Positions 1 through 15,000 of a stretch of DNA of 64,000 nt are shown here, piece after piece; positions within the stretch are counted from its first letter, which is position 1; the number at the start of each line of letters is the position of its first letter. Made by a program: the position numbers and the translations under genes. Below the pieces are notes generated by a model, which was given only the letters and a program-made list of their open reading frames with translations, made no database searches and was not told the DNA's origin. Source of the stretch: an uncultured Pseudomonadales bacterium (lineage in GTDB: Bacteria; Pseudomonadota; Gammaproteobacteria; Pseudomonadales; Azotimanducaceae). The DNA lies in assembly GCA_958296195.1 (NCBI GenBank), contig OY282455.1, forward strand, positions 2,356,001 through 2,420,000, given 5' to 3'.

Positions 1-1
1 G

Positions 2-3000
2 GCGGCGAGCGGCGCCGGGACCTTCACGCTGACGCCGACCAACGACGCGGTGGACGAGACCAACGAAACGATCACGGTGAGCGGCGCGTCGGGCAGCTTG
101 ACGGTGAATTCGGCCACGATCACGTTGACGGACGATGACACCGCGGGCGTGACCTTCAGCCCCGCCACCCTGACCCTGACCGAGGAAGGTGCCAGCCAGA
201 AGTTCACCATGGTGCTGGACTCCGAGCCCACCGGGCTGGTGTATGTCACATTCCACCCGGACCCCGGGATCTCGGTGGTGGGCGCCGTGGCGCCCGCTAC
301 GTACCACTGGGGGAGCCTTAACTCGTCGAACTGGGACACGGGGATCACAGCGAGGGAGTTAACCGTCGCGGCCCTTGCGGACAGCAACATGCAGGACGAG
401 ACCAGGTACATCAAATATTCGATGTCCGGCTACGGCGCCTTCGACGCGCCGTTCAGCAACCCCAGGAATGGGGTGAAGGTGACGGTCGAAGACAACGACA
501 AGCCGGTCGTGTCGCTGTCACTGTCGCCGGCGTCGGTCTCGGAGAACGGCGGGGCGGCCACGGTGACGGCAACGCTGGACCGGGCTGTGAGCGTGGCCAC
601 TACGATCACGGTGGCGGCGGCGGGGACGGGCGCGGATTCTTCCGACTTCACCCTGAGCGCGGCGACGACGCTGACGATTGCGGCGGGCGTGACGACGAGC
701 ACCGGCACGGTGACGGTCACCGCCGTGAACAATGCCCTCGACGAACCGGACAAGCGCGTCACCGTGTCCGGCACGGTATCGCACAACGGCGTGACGCGGC
801 CCGCCGACCAGACGCTGACGATTGCCGACGACGATCCCGCGCCGACGCTGTCGATCGACTCGCCGAGCGTGACGGAGGGGGACAGCGGCTCGAAGAACCT
901 GACGTTCACGGTGACCTTGAGCGCGGCCAGCGGCAAGGCGGTGACGGTGGACTGGGATCGGGCGGCGGGCGGCGGCACCGCCACGTCCGGGACCGACTAC
1001 GCGGTCATCACCGGCGGGACGCTGACCTTCCCGGCGGAGACGATCAGTCAGACCTTCGACGTGTCGGTGACGGGCGACACGGACGACGAGTCGAACGAGA
1101 CCGTCATCGTCTTCCTGAGCAACGCGGCGAACGCGACGCTCGCGACGATCACCGGCACGGGGACGATCATCGACGACGACGGCGCGCCGGCGCTGTCGAT
1201 CAACTCGCCAAGCGTGACGGAGGGGGACAGCGGCACGAAGAACCTGACGTTCACGGTGACCCTGAGTCCGGTCAGTACCGGGCAGGTGACGGTGACCTAC
1301 GCCGACGCCGGGACCGGCACGGCCACGTCCGGGACCGACTACACGGCGATCGCCGGCGGCACGCTGACCTTCGCGGCGGGGACGACCAGCCAGACCTTCG
1401 ACGTCGCGGTGACCGGCGACACGATCGACGAGTCGAATGAGACCGTCGTGGTGACCCTGAGCGGCGCGACAGGCGCGACGATCTCGACGGCGACTGGCAC
1501 GGGGATGATCACGGACAACGACGCCACGCCGACGCTGTCGATCAACTCGCCGAGCGTGACGGAGGGCGACAGTGGCTCGAAGAACCTGACGTTCTCGGTG
1601 ACCTTGAGCGCGGCGAGCAGCCAGCAAGTGACGGTGGCCTACGCCGACGCCGCGACTGGCACGGCCACGTCGGGGACGGACTACACGGCGATCCGCCCCG
1701 GCCGGCTGACCTTCGCGGCGGGGGAAACCAGCAAGACCTTCAACGTGTCGGTGACGGGCGACACGAGCGCCGAGTCGAACGAGACCGTCGTGCTGCTCCT
1801 TGGCCGCCCGTCGAACGCGGTCATATCAAGTGTGGCGGGTAGCGGCACGGGGACGATCACGGACAACGACGCGACGCCGACCGCGATCACGTTGACGGTG
1901 GATGATAACAATGTGGCCGAGAGCGACGGCGCGCCCACGATCACGGTGACCGCCACGGTGGACGGCGCGACGCAGTTCGGCGCGGCCACGACGGTGACCG
2001 TGAGCGTGGCGGGCAGCGGCGCGGCGGGGGCGGTGGACTTCGCGGCGGTGTCGGACTTCGACATGACGATCCCGGCGGGGGCGGCGAGCAACACCGGGAC
2101 GTTCACGCTGACGCTGACGGACGATGCGGTGGACGAGGTCGACGAGACGATCACGGTAAGTGGCGTCTCAGGCAGCCTGACGGTGAATTCGGCCACGATC
2201 AACCTGACGGACAACGACGCCACGCCGTCGCTGTCGATCAACTCGCTGAGCGTGACCGAGGGCGACAGCGGTTCGAAGGACCTGACGTTCACGGTGACCT
2301 TGAGCGCGACAAGCAGCCGGCCGGTGACGGTGGACTACGCCGACGCCGACACCGGCGCGGCCACGTCCGGGGCCGACTACACGGCGCTCACCGCCGGTAC
2401 GCTGACCTTCCCGGCGGGGACGACCAGCCAGACCATCGACGTGGCGGTGACCGGCGACGTCCTGGACGAGTTGAACGAGACCATCGTGGTGACCCTGAGC
2501 AACGCCAGGAACGCGACGCTCGCGACGGCGACCGGCACGGTGACGATCATCGACAACGATGGGGTGCCGACGCTGTCGATCGACTCGCCAAGCGTGACGG
2601 AGGGGGACAGCGGCTCGAAGAACCTGACGTTCACGGTGACGCTGAGCGCGGCGAGCGGCCGGCAGGTGACGGTGGCCTACGCCGACGCCGGGACCGGCAC
2701 GGCAACCGGCACGGGGACGGACTACACGGCGCTCACCGCCGGCGTTCTGACCTTCGAGGCGGGGACGACCAGCCGGACCTTCAACGTGGCGGTGAGGGGG
2801 GACACCACCGACGAGTTGGACGAGACGGTGTTGGTGATCCTGAGAAACCCAACGAACGCGATGATCGCGACCGGCGCCGGCACCGGCACAGGGACGATCA
2901 CGGACAACGACGACCCGCCGACGCTGTCGATCGACTCGCCGAGCGTGACGGAGGGTGACCGCGGCGCGAAGAACCTGACGTTCACGGTGAGTTTGAGCGC

Positions 3001-6000
3001 GGCGAGCGGCCTGCAGGTGACCGTGAACTGGGCAGGGACGGGCGGCACGGCTACGTCCGGAACGGACTACACGGCGCTCACCGGCGGCGCGCTGACCTTT
3101 GCGGTGGGGACGACCAGCCAGACCTTCAACGTAGCGGTGACGGGCGACGTCCTGGACGAGTCGGACGAGACAGTGATCGCGACGCTCAGCGGCGCGACGA
3201 ACGCGACGATCGCGACGGGTACCGGCACGGGGACGATCACCGACAACGACGCGCTGCCGACGCTGTCGATCAACTCACCGAGCGTGATGGAGGGGAACAG
3301 TGGTTCGAAGAACCTGACGTTCACGGTGACCCTGAGCGCGACCAGCGGCCGGCAAGTGACGGTGGCCTGGGCCGACGCCGGGACCGGCACGGCCACGTCG
3401 GGGACGGACTACACGGCCATCACCGGCGGCACACTGACCTTCGCGGCAGGGACGACCAGCCGGACCTTCAACGTGTCGGTGACGGGCGACACGACCGCCG
3501 AGTCGAACGAGACGGTGGTGGTGACCCTGAGCGGCGCGACGAACGCGACGCTCGCGACGGCAACCGGAACGGGGACGATCGCCGGCGACGACACCGCGGG
3601 CGTGACCTACAGTCCCACTGCCCTGACTGTGACCGAGCAAGGCCCCAGCCAGTCGTTCACCGTGGTGCTGAACGCCCAGCCCCCCGGGACAGTTTGGGTT
3701 GGTTTCACCCCCGAATCCGGGCTTGTGGTGGGCGAGGACTTAACCCCCCCATACAACATAACGTTCAATCAGGTGAACTGGAACACGCCGAAAACGGTGA
3801 GCGTCCGCGCCTTCGCGGACAGCAACAGCCAGAACGAGACCAGGCGCATCAAAGTTGTGGTGGCCCAATACCCGGGCGCGAACGTGCCAGCCAGCGCCAA
3901 CCAGACGGCGGTCACCGTCACGGTGATCGACGACGACAAGCCGGCCGTGTCGCTGTCGCTGTCGCCGGCGTCCGTCTCGGAGAACGCGGGCGTCTCTACG
4001 GTAACGGCGACGCTAAGCGAGGCTGTGAGCGTGGCCACTACGATCACGGTGGCGGCGACGGCGGGGACGGGCGCGGACTCTTCCGACTTCACCCTGAGCG
4101 CGGCGAACACGCTGACGATCGCGGCGGGCGCGACGACGAGCACCGGCACGGTGACGGTCACCGCCGTGAACAACGCGCTCGACGAACCGGACAAGCGCGT
4201 CACCGTGTCCGGCACGGTATCGCACAACGGCGTGATGGCGCCCTCCGGCAAGACGCTGACGATCACCGACGACGATCCGCCGCCGACACTCTCCATCGAC
4301 TCGCCGAGCGTGACCGAGGGCGACCGCGGCTCGAAGAACCTGACGTTCACGGCGACGTTGAGTCCGGCGAGCGGCCGGCAGGTGACGGTGAACTGGGCGG
4401 CGGACGCCGGCGGCACGGCCACGTCGGGGACGGACTACGCGCCGATCACCGGCGGCGCCCTGACCTTCGCGGCGGGGACGACCAGCCAGACCTTCAACGT
4501 GTCGGTGACGGGCGACACGCGGGACGAGGCGAACGAGACCGTCGTGGTATCCCTGAGCAACCCGACGAACGCGGCCATATCGAGTACGGCGGGTACCGGC
4601 ACGGGGACGATCACCGACGACGACGCGACGCCGACGCTATCGATCGACTCGCCGAGCGTGATGGAGGGCGACGTCGGCCCGAGGGACCTGACGTTCACGG
4701 TGAGGTTGAGCGCGGCGAGCGGGCGACAGGTGACGGTGGATTGGGCGGCGGGGACCGGCACGGCCACATCCGGGACCGACTACACGGCGATCACCGGCGG
4801 CACGCTGACCTTCGCAGTGGGGGCGACCACCCAGACCTTCAACGTGTCAGTCACGGGCGACACGCTGGACGAGTCGAACGAGACCGTCGCGGTGTTGCTG
4901 AGCAACTCGACGAACGCAACGATCTCGAGGGGGACCGGGACGGGGACGATCATAGACGACGACACCGCGGGCGTGGCGAAGATACCGAGCTTCGGTTCGT
5001 TGGTGGGCCCCGCGTTGCGTTACCAGATCCACCGGTCGAACATTTCGTTCTCCCTGCCCGCTGCCACCGGCGGCGTCGGCGCGTTGACCTACGCGCTGGC
5101 CGTAACGCCGGCCCTGCCCGCAGGGCTGAGTTACGCGACCCCCGCCGCGGGCGCGGCCCACGGCGGGATCATCTCCGGTTTGCCACGACGGGTCGCGCCC
5201 CGCCGCGCCTACACGCTGATCGCGACGGACGCGGGCGGCAACACCGCGGAGCTCGCCTTCACCGTCGTCGTGAGCGCCGCGCCAGGGGTGACGCTGGCGG
5301 TAGCCAACAGATCCATCCCGGAACTCGGCGGCTTCACGACGGTCACGGCGACGCTGTCGCATGCGTCGAGCGCGGCGACGACGATCACGGTGCTCCCCGT
5401 CGCGGGGGCCTACACCGTGGGGTCGGACGCGACCATCGTCATTCCGGCGGGGGACAGGACAAACGCGGCGGACACGGCGTCGATTACCGCCGTAGACGAC
5501 GCCATCGACAACCTGAGCAACCGCACGGTGACGGTGAGGGGCTCGGCGTCCAACGCGCATGGCGTGATGGCCGTGACCGGCGCGCCGCTGACGCTGACCG
5601 ACAACGAGGCGACCCCCACGGTGACCCTGTTCACGAATCCGGAGTACGTCTCGGAGGGCGGCGCGGCAGCGGTGACAGCGAGGCTGAACCATGCCTCGAG
5701 CGAGGCGGTAACGCTCACGGTGTCGGCCGCGGCGAGTGTGAACACGGCGGCCGGGGACTTCACGCTGTCGAGCGCGCGGACGTTGACGATACCGGCAGGG
5801 TCGAGGTATAGCGCGGGCGTCGTGACGATCGCGACGCGGCGCGTCACGACGGATTCGCTGATCAGGGGAGTTGATATCGAGGCGACGGTGTCCGGCGCCA
5901 GCGGGGTGGCGAACCCGACGGGTATCACGCTGCCGGTCCTCGACAACGACGGCGCGTCGACGGTGACGCTGTCGCTGTCGGACTCGTCCATCCCCGAGAA

Positions 6001-9000
6001 CGGCGGCACGACGACGGTGTCGGCGACGCTGGACCGGGCGTCGAGCGTGGCCACCACGATCACGATCACGGGTTCGGGCTACTACACGGCGGGCTCGGAC
6101 GCGACCATCGTCATTCCGGCGGGGCAGACGCAAAACAGCGGCGATACAGCGACCGTCGTGGCGGTGGACAACGACACGGACTCCCCAAACCGTTCGGTAC
6201 AGGTGACGGCGCAGGCGCTGTACGACGCCAGCATTGAGGAGTTCAACACGATCGTAGGATTGGTAAGCAATCGCTGGAAAGGCAGGGTAAGGCTGCCCAC
6301 CAGTCTGGTCACCGGAAACATCGTGTACGGCCTCGACGTGAACGGGGCCACCTTGATCCTTGAGGACGACGACGCGACTCCGCGGTTGATGCTTACGGCC
6401 GCGGACTCGTCGATCTCGGAGAACAACGGAAGGACGGCGATCAGGGCGACGCTGAACCGCCCATCGAGCGCGGCGACGACGGTTTCGATGGCGGTGTTCG
6501 GGCCGTCGACGACCGCGCCGGCGGGCGACTACACGCTTCCCGCCGACACTACGCTGACGATAGCGGCCGGGAAGACGGCGAGCGCCGACGCGGTAACGGT
6601 CGGCGCGGTGGATAACCCCAGGGACGAGCCGGACCGACGGCTGGTGCTGACGGCCGTGAATCCACAGAACAGTCACGGCATCGGACAGTTTTCGGGGACG
6701 CAAGTAGCGATCACGGACGACGACGACGCGCCGACGGTGCGGCTGGCGGTGGCGGACTCGTCCATCTCCGAGAACGGCGGCACGACGACGGTGACCGCCG
6801 CTCTCTCCCACCCGTCGAGCCAGGCGACGACGATCACGGTGGCGGGTGTCTCCGGTTTCTACACCGTGGGCTCCGACGCGACGATCACGATCCCGGCGCG
6901 GCGCACGTCGAACGCCGCGGACACGGCGTCAATTACCGCCGTGGACAACGCCATCGACGATCCCGGCAACCGGCGGACAACGGTGACGGGTTCGGCCTCC
7001 AACACCCAGGGTGTGGGCAGCGTGACGGGCGCCGCGCTGACGCTGATCGACGACGACGTGTCGCTGTCGATCGACTCGCCAAGCGTAACGGAGGGTGACA
7101 GCGGCTCGAAGAACCTGACGTTCACGGTGAGCCTGAACGAGGCCAGCAGCCGGCAGGTGACGGTGGCCTACGCCGACGCCGGTACCGGCACGGCCACGTC
7201 GGGGACGGACTACACGGCGATCACCGCCGGCACGCTGACCTTTGCGGTGGGGGACACCAGCAAGTCGCTCACGGTGTCGGTGACGGGCGACGTCATAGAC
7301 GAGTTGAACGAGACTATCGTGGTGACCCTGAGCAACGCGGCGAACGCGACGATCGCGACGGCGAGCGGGACGGGGACGATCACGGACAACGATGCGACGC
7401 CGACCGCGATCACGTTGACGGTGGATGACAACAGCGTGGGCGAAGGCGACGGGGCGACCACGATCACGGTGACGGCGGCGGTGGACGGCGCGACGCGATT
7501 CACCGCGGCCACGACGGTGACGGTGAGCGTGGCGGGCAGCGGCACGGCGACGGCGGTGGACTTCGCGGCGGTGTCGGATTTTGACATCACTATCGGGGCG
7601 GGGGCGGCGAGCGGTACCGGGACGTTCACGCTGACGCCGACGGACGACACGCTGGACGAAGCGGACGAGACGGTGACGGTGAGCGGCGCGTCGGGCAGCC
7701 TGACGGTGAGTTCGGCCACGCTCAGCCTGACGGACGACGACGACGCGCCGTCGCTGTCGATCGACTCGCTGAGCGTGACGGAGGGGGACAGTGGTTCGAC
7801 GACCCTGACGTTCACGGTGACGTTGAGCGCGGCGAGCGGCCAGCAGGTGACGGTGGACTACGCGGACGCCGGTACCGGCACGGCCACGTCGGGGACGGAC
7901 TACACGGCGATCACCGCCGGCACGCTGACCTTTGCGGTGGGGACGACCAGCCAGACCTTCGACGTGGCGGTGACGGGCGACGTCATAGACGAGTCGAATG
8001 AAACAGTGATCGCGACGTTGAGCGGCGCGACGAACGCGACGATCGCGACGGCGAGCGGGACGGGGACGATCACGGACAACGATGCGACGCCGACTGCGAT
8101 CACCTTGACGGTGGATGACAACAGTGTGGCCGAGGGCGACGGGGCGACGACGATCACGGTGACGGCGACGGTGGCCGGCACGACCCGGTTCGGTTCGGCC
8201 ACGACGGTGACCGTGAGCGTGGCGGGCAGCGGCACGGCGACGGCGGTGGACTTTGCGGCGGTGTCGAACTTCGACATTGAGATTGCGGCGGGGGCGGCGA
8301 GCGCTACCGGGACGTTCACGCTGACGCCGACGGTCGATACGACCGACGAGACCGACGAGACCATCACGGTCAGCGGTACCTCAGGCAGCCTGACGGTGAA
8401 TTCGGCCACGATCACGCTGACGGACGACGACGATCCGCCGACGTCGATCACGCTGACGGTGAACGACAACGGCGTGGGCGAGGGCGACGGGGCGACCCTG
8501 ATCACGGTGACGGCGACGGTGGACGGCGGGACCCGGTACGCCGCGGCCACGACGGTGACGGTGAGCGTGGCGGGCAGCGGCACGGCGACGGCGGTGGACT
8601 TTGCGGCGGTGACGGCCTTCGACATCGAGATCCCGGCGGACGCCGCCAGCGGGACCGGGATCTTCACGCTGACGCCGACGGACGATGCGGCGGACGAGAC
8701 CGACGAGACCATCACGGTGAGCGGGACGTCGGGCAGCCTGACGGTGAATTCGGCGACGATCAGCCTGACGGACGACGACGGCGCGCCGACGTCGATCACA
8801 CTAACGGTGGACGACAACAGCGTGGGCGAGGCCGACGGGGCGACCCTGATCACGGTGACGGCCACGGTGAACGGCACGACGCGGTTCGCCGACACCACGA
8901 CGGTGACGGTGAGCGTGGCGGGCAGCGGCACGGCGACGGCGGTGGACTTCGCCGCGGTGACGGCCTTCGACATCGAGATTGCGGCGGGGGCGGCGAGCGG

Positions 9001-12000
9001 CACCGGGACGTTCACGCTGACGCCGACGGTCGATGCGACCGACGAGACCAACGAGACGGTGACGGTCAGCGGCGCCTCCGGCAGCCTGACGGTGAACGCG
9101 GCGACGATCACGCTGACGGACGACGATGCCGCCCCGACCGCGATCACCTTGACAGTGAACGATAACAGCGTGGCCGAGGGCGACGGGGCGACGACGATCA
9201 CGGTGACGGCGACGGTGGACGGGGCGACCCGGTTCGCCGCGGCCACGACGGTGCAGGTGAGCGTGGCGGGCAGCGGCGCGGCGACGGCGGTGGACTTCGC
9301 CGCGGTGGCGAACTTCGACATTGAGATTGCGGCGGACGCCGCCAGCGGCACCGGGACGTTCACGCTGACGCCGACGGTCGATACGACGGACGAGACCGAC
9401 GAGACCATCACAGTGAGCGGCACGTCAGGCAGCCTGACGGTGAACTCGGCCACGATCACACTGACGGACGACGATGCGGCGCCGACGTCGATCACGCTGA
9501 CGGTGGACGATAACGGCGTGGGCGAGGGCGACGGGGCGACCCTGATCACGGTGACGGCGACGGTGGACGGCGGGACCCGGTACGCCGCGGCCACGACGGT
9601 GACGGTGAGCGTGGCGGGCAGCGGCACGGCGACGGCGGTGGACTTTACGGCGGTGTCGGATTTTGACATCACTATCGGGGCGGGGGCGGCGAGCGGTACC
9701 GGGACGTTCACGCTGACGCCGACGAACGACACGCTGGACGAAGCGGACGAGACGGTGACCGTGAGCGGCGCGTCGGGCAGCCTGACGGTGAGTTCGGCCA
9801 CGCTCAGCCTGACGGACGACGACGACGCGCCGTCGCTGTCGATCAACTCGCTGAGCGTGACGGAGGGGGACAGTGGTTCGACGACCCTGACGTTCACGGT
9901 GACGTTGAGCGCGGCGAGCGGCCAGCAGGTGACGGTGGACTACGCCGACGCCGGGACCGGCACAGCCACGTCGGGGACGGACTACACGGCGATCACCGCC
10001 GGCACGCTGACCTTTGCGGTGGGGGACACCAGCAAGTCGCTCACGGTGTCGGTGACGGGCGACGTCATAGACGAGTTGAACGAGACTATCGTGGTGACCC
10101 TGAGCAACGCGGCGAACGCGACGATCGCGACGGCGAGCGGCACGGGGACGATCACGGACAACGATGCGACGCCGACCGCGATCACGTTGACGGTGGATGA
10201 CAACAGCGTGGGCGAAGGCGACGGGGCGACGACGATCACGGTGACGGCGACGGTGGCCGGCACGACCCGGTTCGGTTCGGCCACGACGGTGACCGTGAGC
10301 GTGGCGGGCAGCGGCACGGCGACGGCGGTGGACTTTGCGGCGGTGTCGAACTTCGACATTGAGATTGCGGCGGGGGCGGCGAGCGCTACCGGGACGTTCA
10401 CGCTGACGCCGACGGTCGATACGACCGACGAGACCGACGAGACCATCACGGTCAGCGGTACCTCAGGCAGCCTGACGGTGAATTCGGCCACGATCACGCT
10501 GACGGACGACGACGATCCGCCGACGTCGATCACGCTGACGGTGAACGACAACGGCGTGGGCGAGGGCGACGGGGCGACCCTGATCACGGTGACGGCGACG
10601 GTGGACGGCGGGACCCGGTACGCCGCGGCCACGACGGTGACGGTGAGCGTGGCGGGCAGCGGCACGGCGACGGCGGTGGACTTTGCGGCGGTGACGGCCT
10701 TCGACATCGAGATCCCGGCGGACGCCGCCAGCGGGACCGGGATCTTCACGCTGACGCCGACGGACGATGCGGCGGACGAGACCGACGAGACCATCACGGT
10801 GAGCGGGACGTCGGGCAGCCTGACGGTGAATTCGGCGACGATCAGCCTGACGGACGACGACGGCGCGCCGACGTCGATCACACTAACGGTGAACGACAAC
10901 AGCGTGGGCGAGGCCGACGGGGCGACGACGATCACGGTGACGGCGACGGTGGACGGCGGGACCCGGTTCGCCGACACCACGACGGTGACGGTGAGCGTGG
11001 CGGGCAGTGGCACGGCGACGGCGGTGGACTTCGCGGCGGTGTCGGACTTCGACATTACGATTGCGGCGGGCGCGGCGAGCGGCGCCGGCAGCTTCACGCT
11101 GACGCCGACGGTCGATGCGACGGACGAGACCAACGAGACGGTGACGGTGCGCGGGACGTCGGGCAGCCTGACGGTGAGCCCGGCCACGATCACGCTGACG
11201 GACGACGATGCGGCCCCGACTGCAATCACGCTGACGGTGGACGACAACGCGGTGGGCGAGGGTGACGGTGCGACCCTGATCACGGTGACGGCCACGGTGG
11301 ATGGCACGACCCGGTTCGCCGCGGCCACGACGGTGACGGTGAACGTGGCGGGCAGCGGCACGGCGACGGCGGTGGACTTCGCGGCGGTGACGGCCTTCGA
11401 CATTACGATTGCGGCGGACGCCGCCAGCGGTACCGGGAGCTTCACGCTGACCCCGACGGACGATGCGGCGGACGAGACCGATGAGACCGTGACGGTGCGC
11501 GGCGTCTCCGGCAGCCTGACGGTGAACTCGGTCACGATCAGCCTGACGGACGACGACGGCGCGCCGACGTCGATCACGCTGACGGTGAATGACAACAGCG
11601 TGGGCGAGGCTGACGGGGCGACCCTGATCACGGTGACGGCGACGGTGAACGGCACGACCCGGTTCGCCGACGCCACGACGGTGACGGTGAGCGTGGCGGG
11701 CAGCGGCACGGCGACGGCGGTGGACTTCGCGGCGGTGACGGCCTTCGACATTGAGATCGCCGCGGGCGACGCGAGCGGTACCGGGACGTTCACGCTGACG
11801 CCGACGGTCGATGCGACGGACGAGACCAACGAGACGGTGACGGTGAGCGGAACGTCGGGCAGCCTGACGGTGAATGCGGCCACGATCACGCTGACGGACG
11901 ACGACGACGCGCCGACTGCGATCACGCTGACGGTGAACGACAACAGCGTGGCCGAGGGTGACGGGGCGACGTCGATCACGGTGACGGCGACGGTGGACGG

Positions 12001-15000
12001 CGCGACCCGGTTCGCCGCGGCCACGACGATGCAGGTGAGCGTGGCGGGCAGCGGCACGGCGACGGCGGTGGACTTCGCGGCGGTGACGAATTTCGACATT
12101 ACGATTGCGGCGGACGCCGCCAGCGGTACCGGGACGTTCACGCTGACGCCGACGGTCGATGCGACGGACGAGACCAACGAGACGGTGACGGTGCGCGGGA
12201 CGTCGGGCAGCCTGACGGTGAGCTCGGCCACGATCACGCTGACGGACGACGATGCGACCCCGACCGCGCTCACGCTGACGGTGAACGACAACCGCGTGGG
12301 CGAGGGCGACGGGGCGACCTTGATCACGGTGACGGCGACGGTGGACGGCGCGACCCGGTTCGCCGAAGCCACGACGGTGACGGTGAGCGTGGCGGGCAGC
12401 GGCACGGCGACGGCGGTGGACTTCGCGGCGGTGACGGCCTTCGACATCGAGATCGCGGCGGGGGCGGCGAGCCAGACCGGGACGTTCACGCTGACGCCGA
12501 CGAACGACACGGCGGACGAGACCGACGAGACGATCACGGTGAGCGGCACGTCGGGCAGCCTGACGGTGAGTTCGGCCACGATCAGCCTGACGGACGATGA
12601 TGCGACGCCGATGCTGTCGATCAACTCACCGAGCGTGACGGAGGGTGACAGCGGCACGACGACCCTGACGTTCACGGTGACGTTGAGCGCGGCGAGCGGC
12701 CGGCAGGTGACGGTGGCTTACGCCGACGCCGGGACCGGCACGGCCACGTCGGGGACGGACTACACGGCCATCACCGGCGGGACGCTGACCTTCGCGGTGG
12801 GGACGACCAGCCGGACCTTCAACGTGGCGGTGACGGGCGATGCGCTGGACGAGGCGAACGAGACCGTCGTGGTGACCCTGGGCAATGCGACGAATGCGAC
12901 GCTCGCGACGGCGAGTGGCACGGGCACGATCACGGACAACGATGCGATGCCGACGCTGTCGGTCAACTCGCCGAGCGTGACCGAGGGGAACAGCGGTTCG
13001 ACGACCCTGACGTTCACGGTGAGGTTGAGCGCGGCGAGCGGTCAGCCGGTGACGGTGCAGTATGCGGACGCGAGCACGGGGACGGCCACGTCCGGGACGG
13101 ACTACACGGCCATCACGGGCGGGACGCTGACCTTCACGGCGGGGACGATTAGTCAGACCTTCAACGTGGCGGTGACCGGCGACACGCTGGACGAAGCGAA
13201 CGAGACCGTTGTGGTGTCGTTGAGCAGCCCGACGAATGCGACCGTATCGAATACGACGGGTACCGGCACGGGGACGATCACGGATGACGACGACGCCCCG
13301 ACGCTGTCGGTCAACTCGCCGAGTGTGACCGAGGGGAACAGCGGTTCGACGACCCTGACGTTCACGGTGAGGTTGAGCGCGGCGAGCGGCCGGCAGGTGA
13401 CGGTGGCCTACGCGGACGCCGCGACCGGCACGGCCACGTCGGGGACGGACTACACGGCCATCACCGGCGGTACCCTGACCTTCGCGGCGGGGACGACCAG
13501 CCGGACCTTCAACGTGGCGGTGACGGGCGATGTCCTGGCCGAGTCGAACGAGACCGTCGTGGTGTCGTTAAGCAGCCCGACGAATGCGACCGTGTCAAGT
13601 GCGGCGGCGACCGGCACAGGGACGATCACGGACGACGACGATACCCCGACCGCGCTCACCTTGACGGTGAGCGACAACAGTGTGGGCGAGAGCGCCGGGG
13701 CGACCACGATCACGGTGACGGCCACGGTGGACGGCGCGACCCGGTTCGTTGACGCCACGACCGTTCGCGTGAGCGTGGCGGGCAGCGGCACGGCGACGGC
13801 GGTGGACTTCGCGGCGGTGTCGGACTTTGACATCACGATCGCCGCGGGGGCGGCGAGCCAGACCGGGACATTCACGCTGACGCCGACGAACGACGCGACG
13901 GACGAGACCGACGAGACGGTAACGGTAAGCGGCGCCTCAGGCAGCCTGACGGTGAGCCCGGCCACGATCGCGTTGACGGACGACGACGCCGCGCCGACGG
14001 CGATCACGCTGACGGTGAACGACAACAGCGTGGGCGAAGGCGACGGGGCGACGACGATCACGGTGACGGCCACGGTGGCCGGCGCGACCCGGTTCGCCGC
14101 AGCCACGACCGTTGGGGTGAGCGTGGCGGGCAGCGGCACGGCGGGGGCGGTGGACTTCGCGGCGGTGTCGGCGTTCAACATCTCCATCGCGGCGGGTGCG
14201 GTGAGCGGTACCGGGACGTTCACGCTGACGCCGACGGATGATGCGGTGGACGAGACCAACGAGACGGTGACGGTGAGCGGGACGTCAGGCAGCCTGACGG
14301 TGGGCTCGGCCACGATCGCGTTGACGGACGACGATGCCGCGCCGACGGCGATCACGCTGACGGTGGACGACAGCAGCGTGGGCGAGGGCGACGGGGCGAC
14401 GACGATCACGGTGACGGCGACGGTGGCCGGGACGACCCGGTTCGTTGATGCCAGGACGGTGAGCGTGAGCGTGGCGGGCGGCGGGACAGCGACGGCGGTG
14501 GACTTTGCGGCGGTGGCGGGTTTCAACATCACCATCGGGGCCGGGGCGGCGAGCCAGACCGGGACGTTCACGCTGACGCCGACGGACGATGCGGTGGACG
14601 AGACCAACGAGACGGTGACGGTGAGTGGCACGTCGGGCAGCCTGACGGTGAACCCGGCCACGATTACGTTGACGGACAATGATGCGACGCCGACGGCGAT
14701 TGCCTTGACGGTGAACGACGACGGCGTGGGCGAGGGCGACGGCGCGACCCTGATCACGGTGACGGCGACGGTGGCGGGGACGACCCGGTTCGCCGAAGCC
14801 ACGACGGTGACCGTGAGTGTGGCGGGCAGCGGGACGGCGTCGGCGGTGGACTTCGCGGCGGTGTCGGACTTCGACATCACGATCGGGGCCGGGGCGGTGA
14901 GCGGCACCGGCAGCTTCACGCTGAGGCCGACGGCTGATGCGGTGGACGAGACCGATGAGACGATCACGGTGAGTGGCGCCTCAGGCAGTCTGACGGTGAG

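Noticed and set aside
3694-5811. 705-codon plus-strand open frame in another phase of the giant gene
   Set aside because: Its product is Arg/Gly/Asp-rich shadow sequence, while the main frame keeps regular Calx-beta periodicity throughout.
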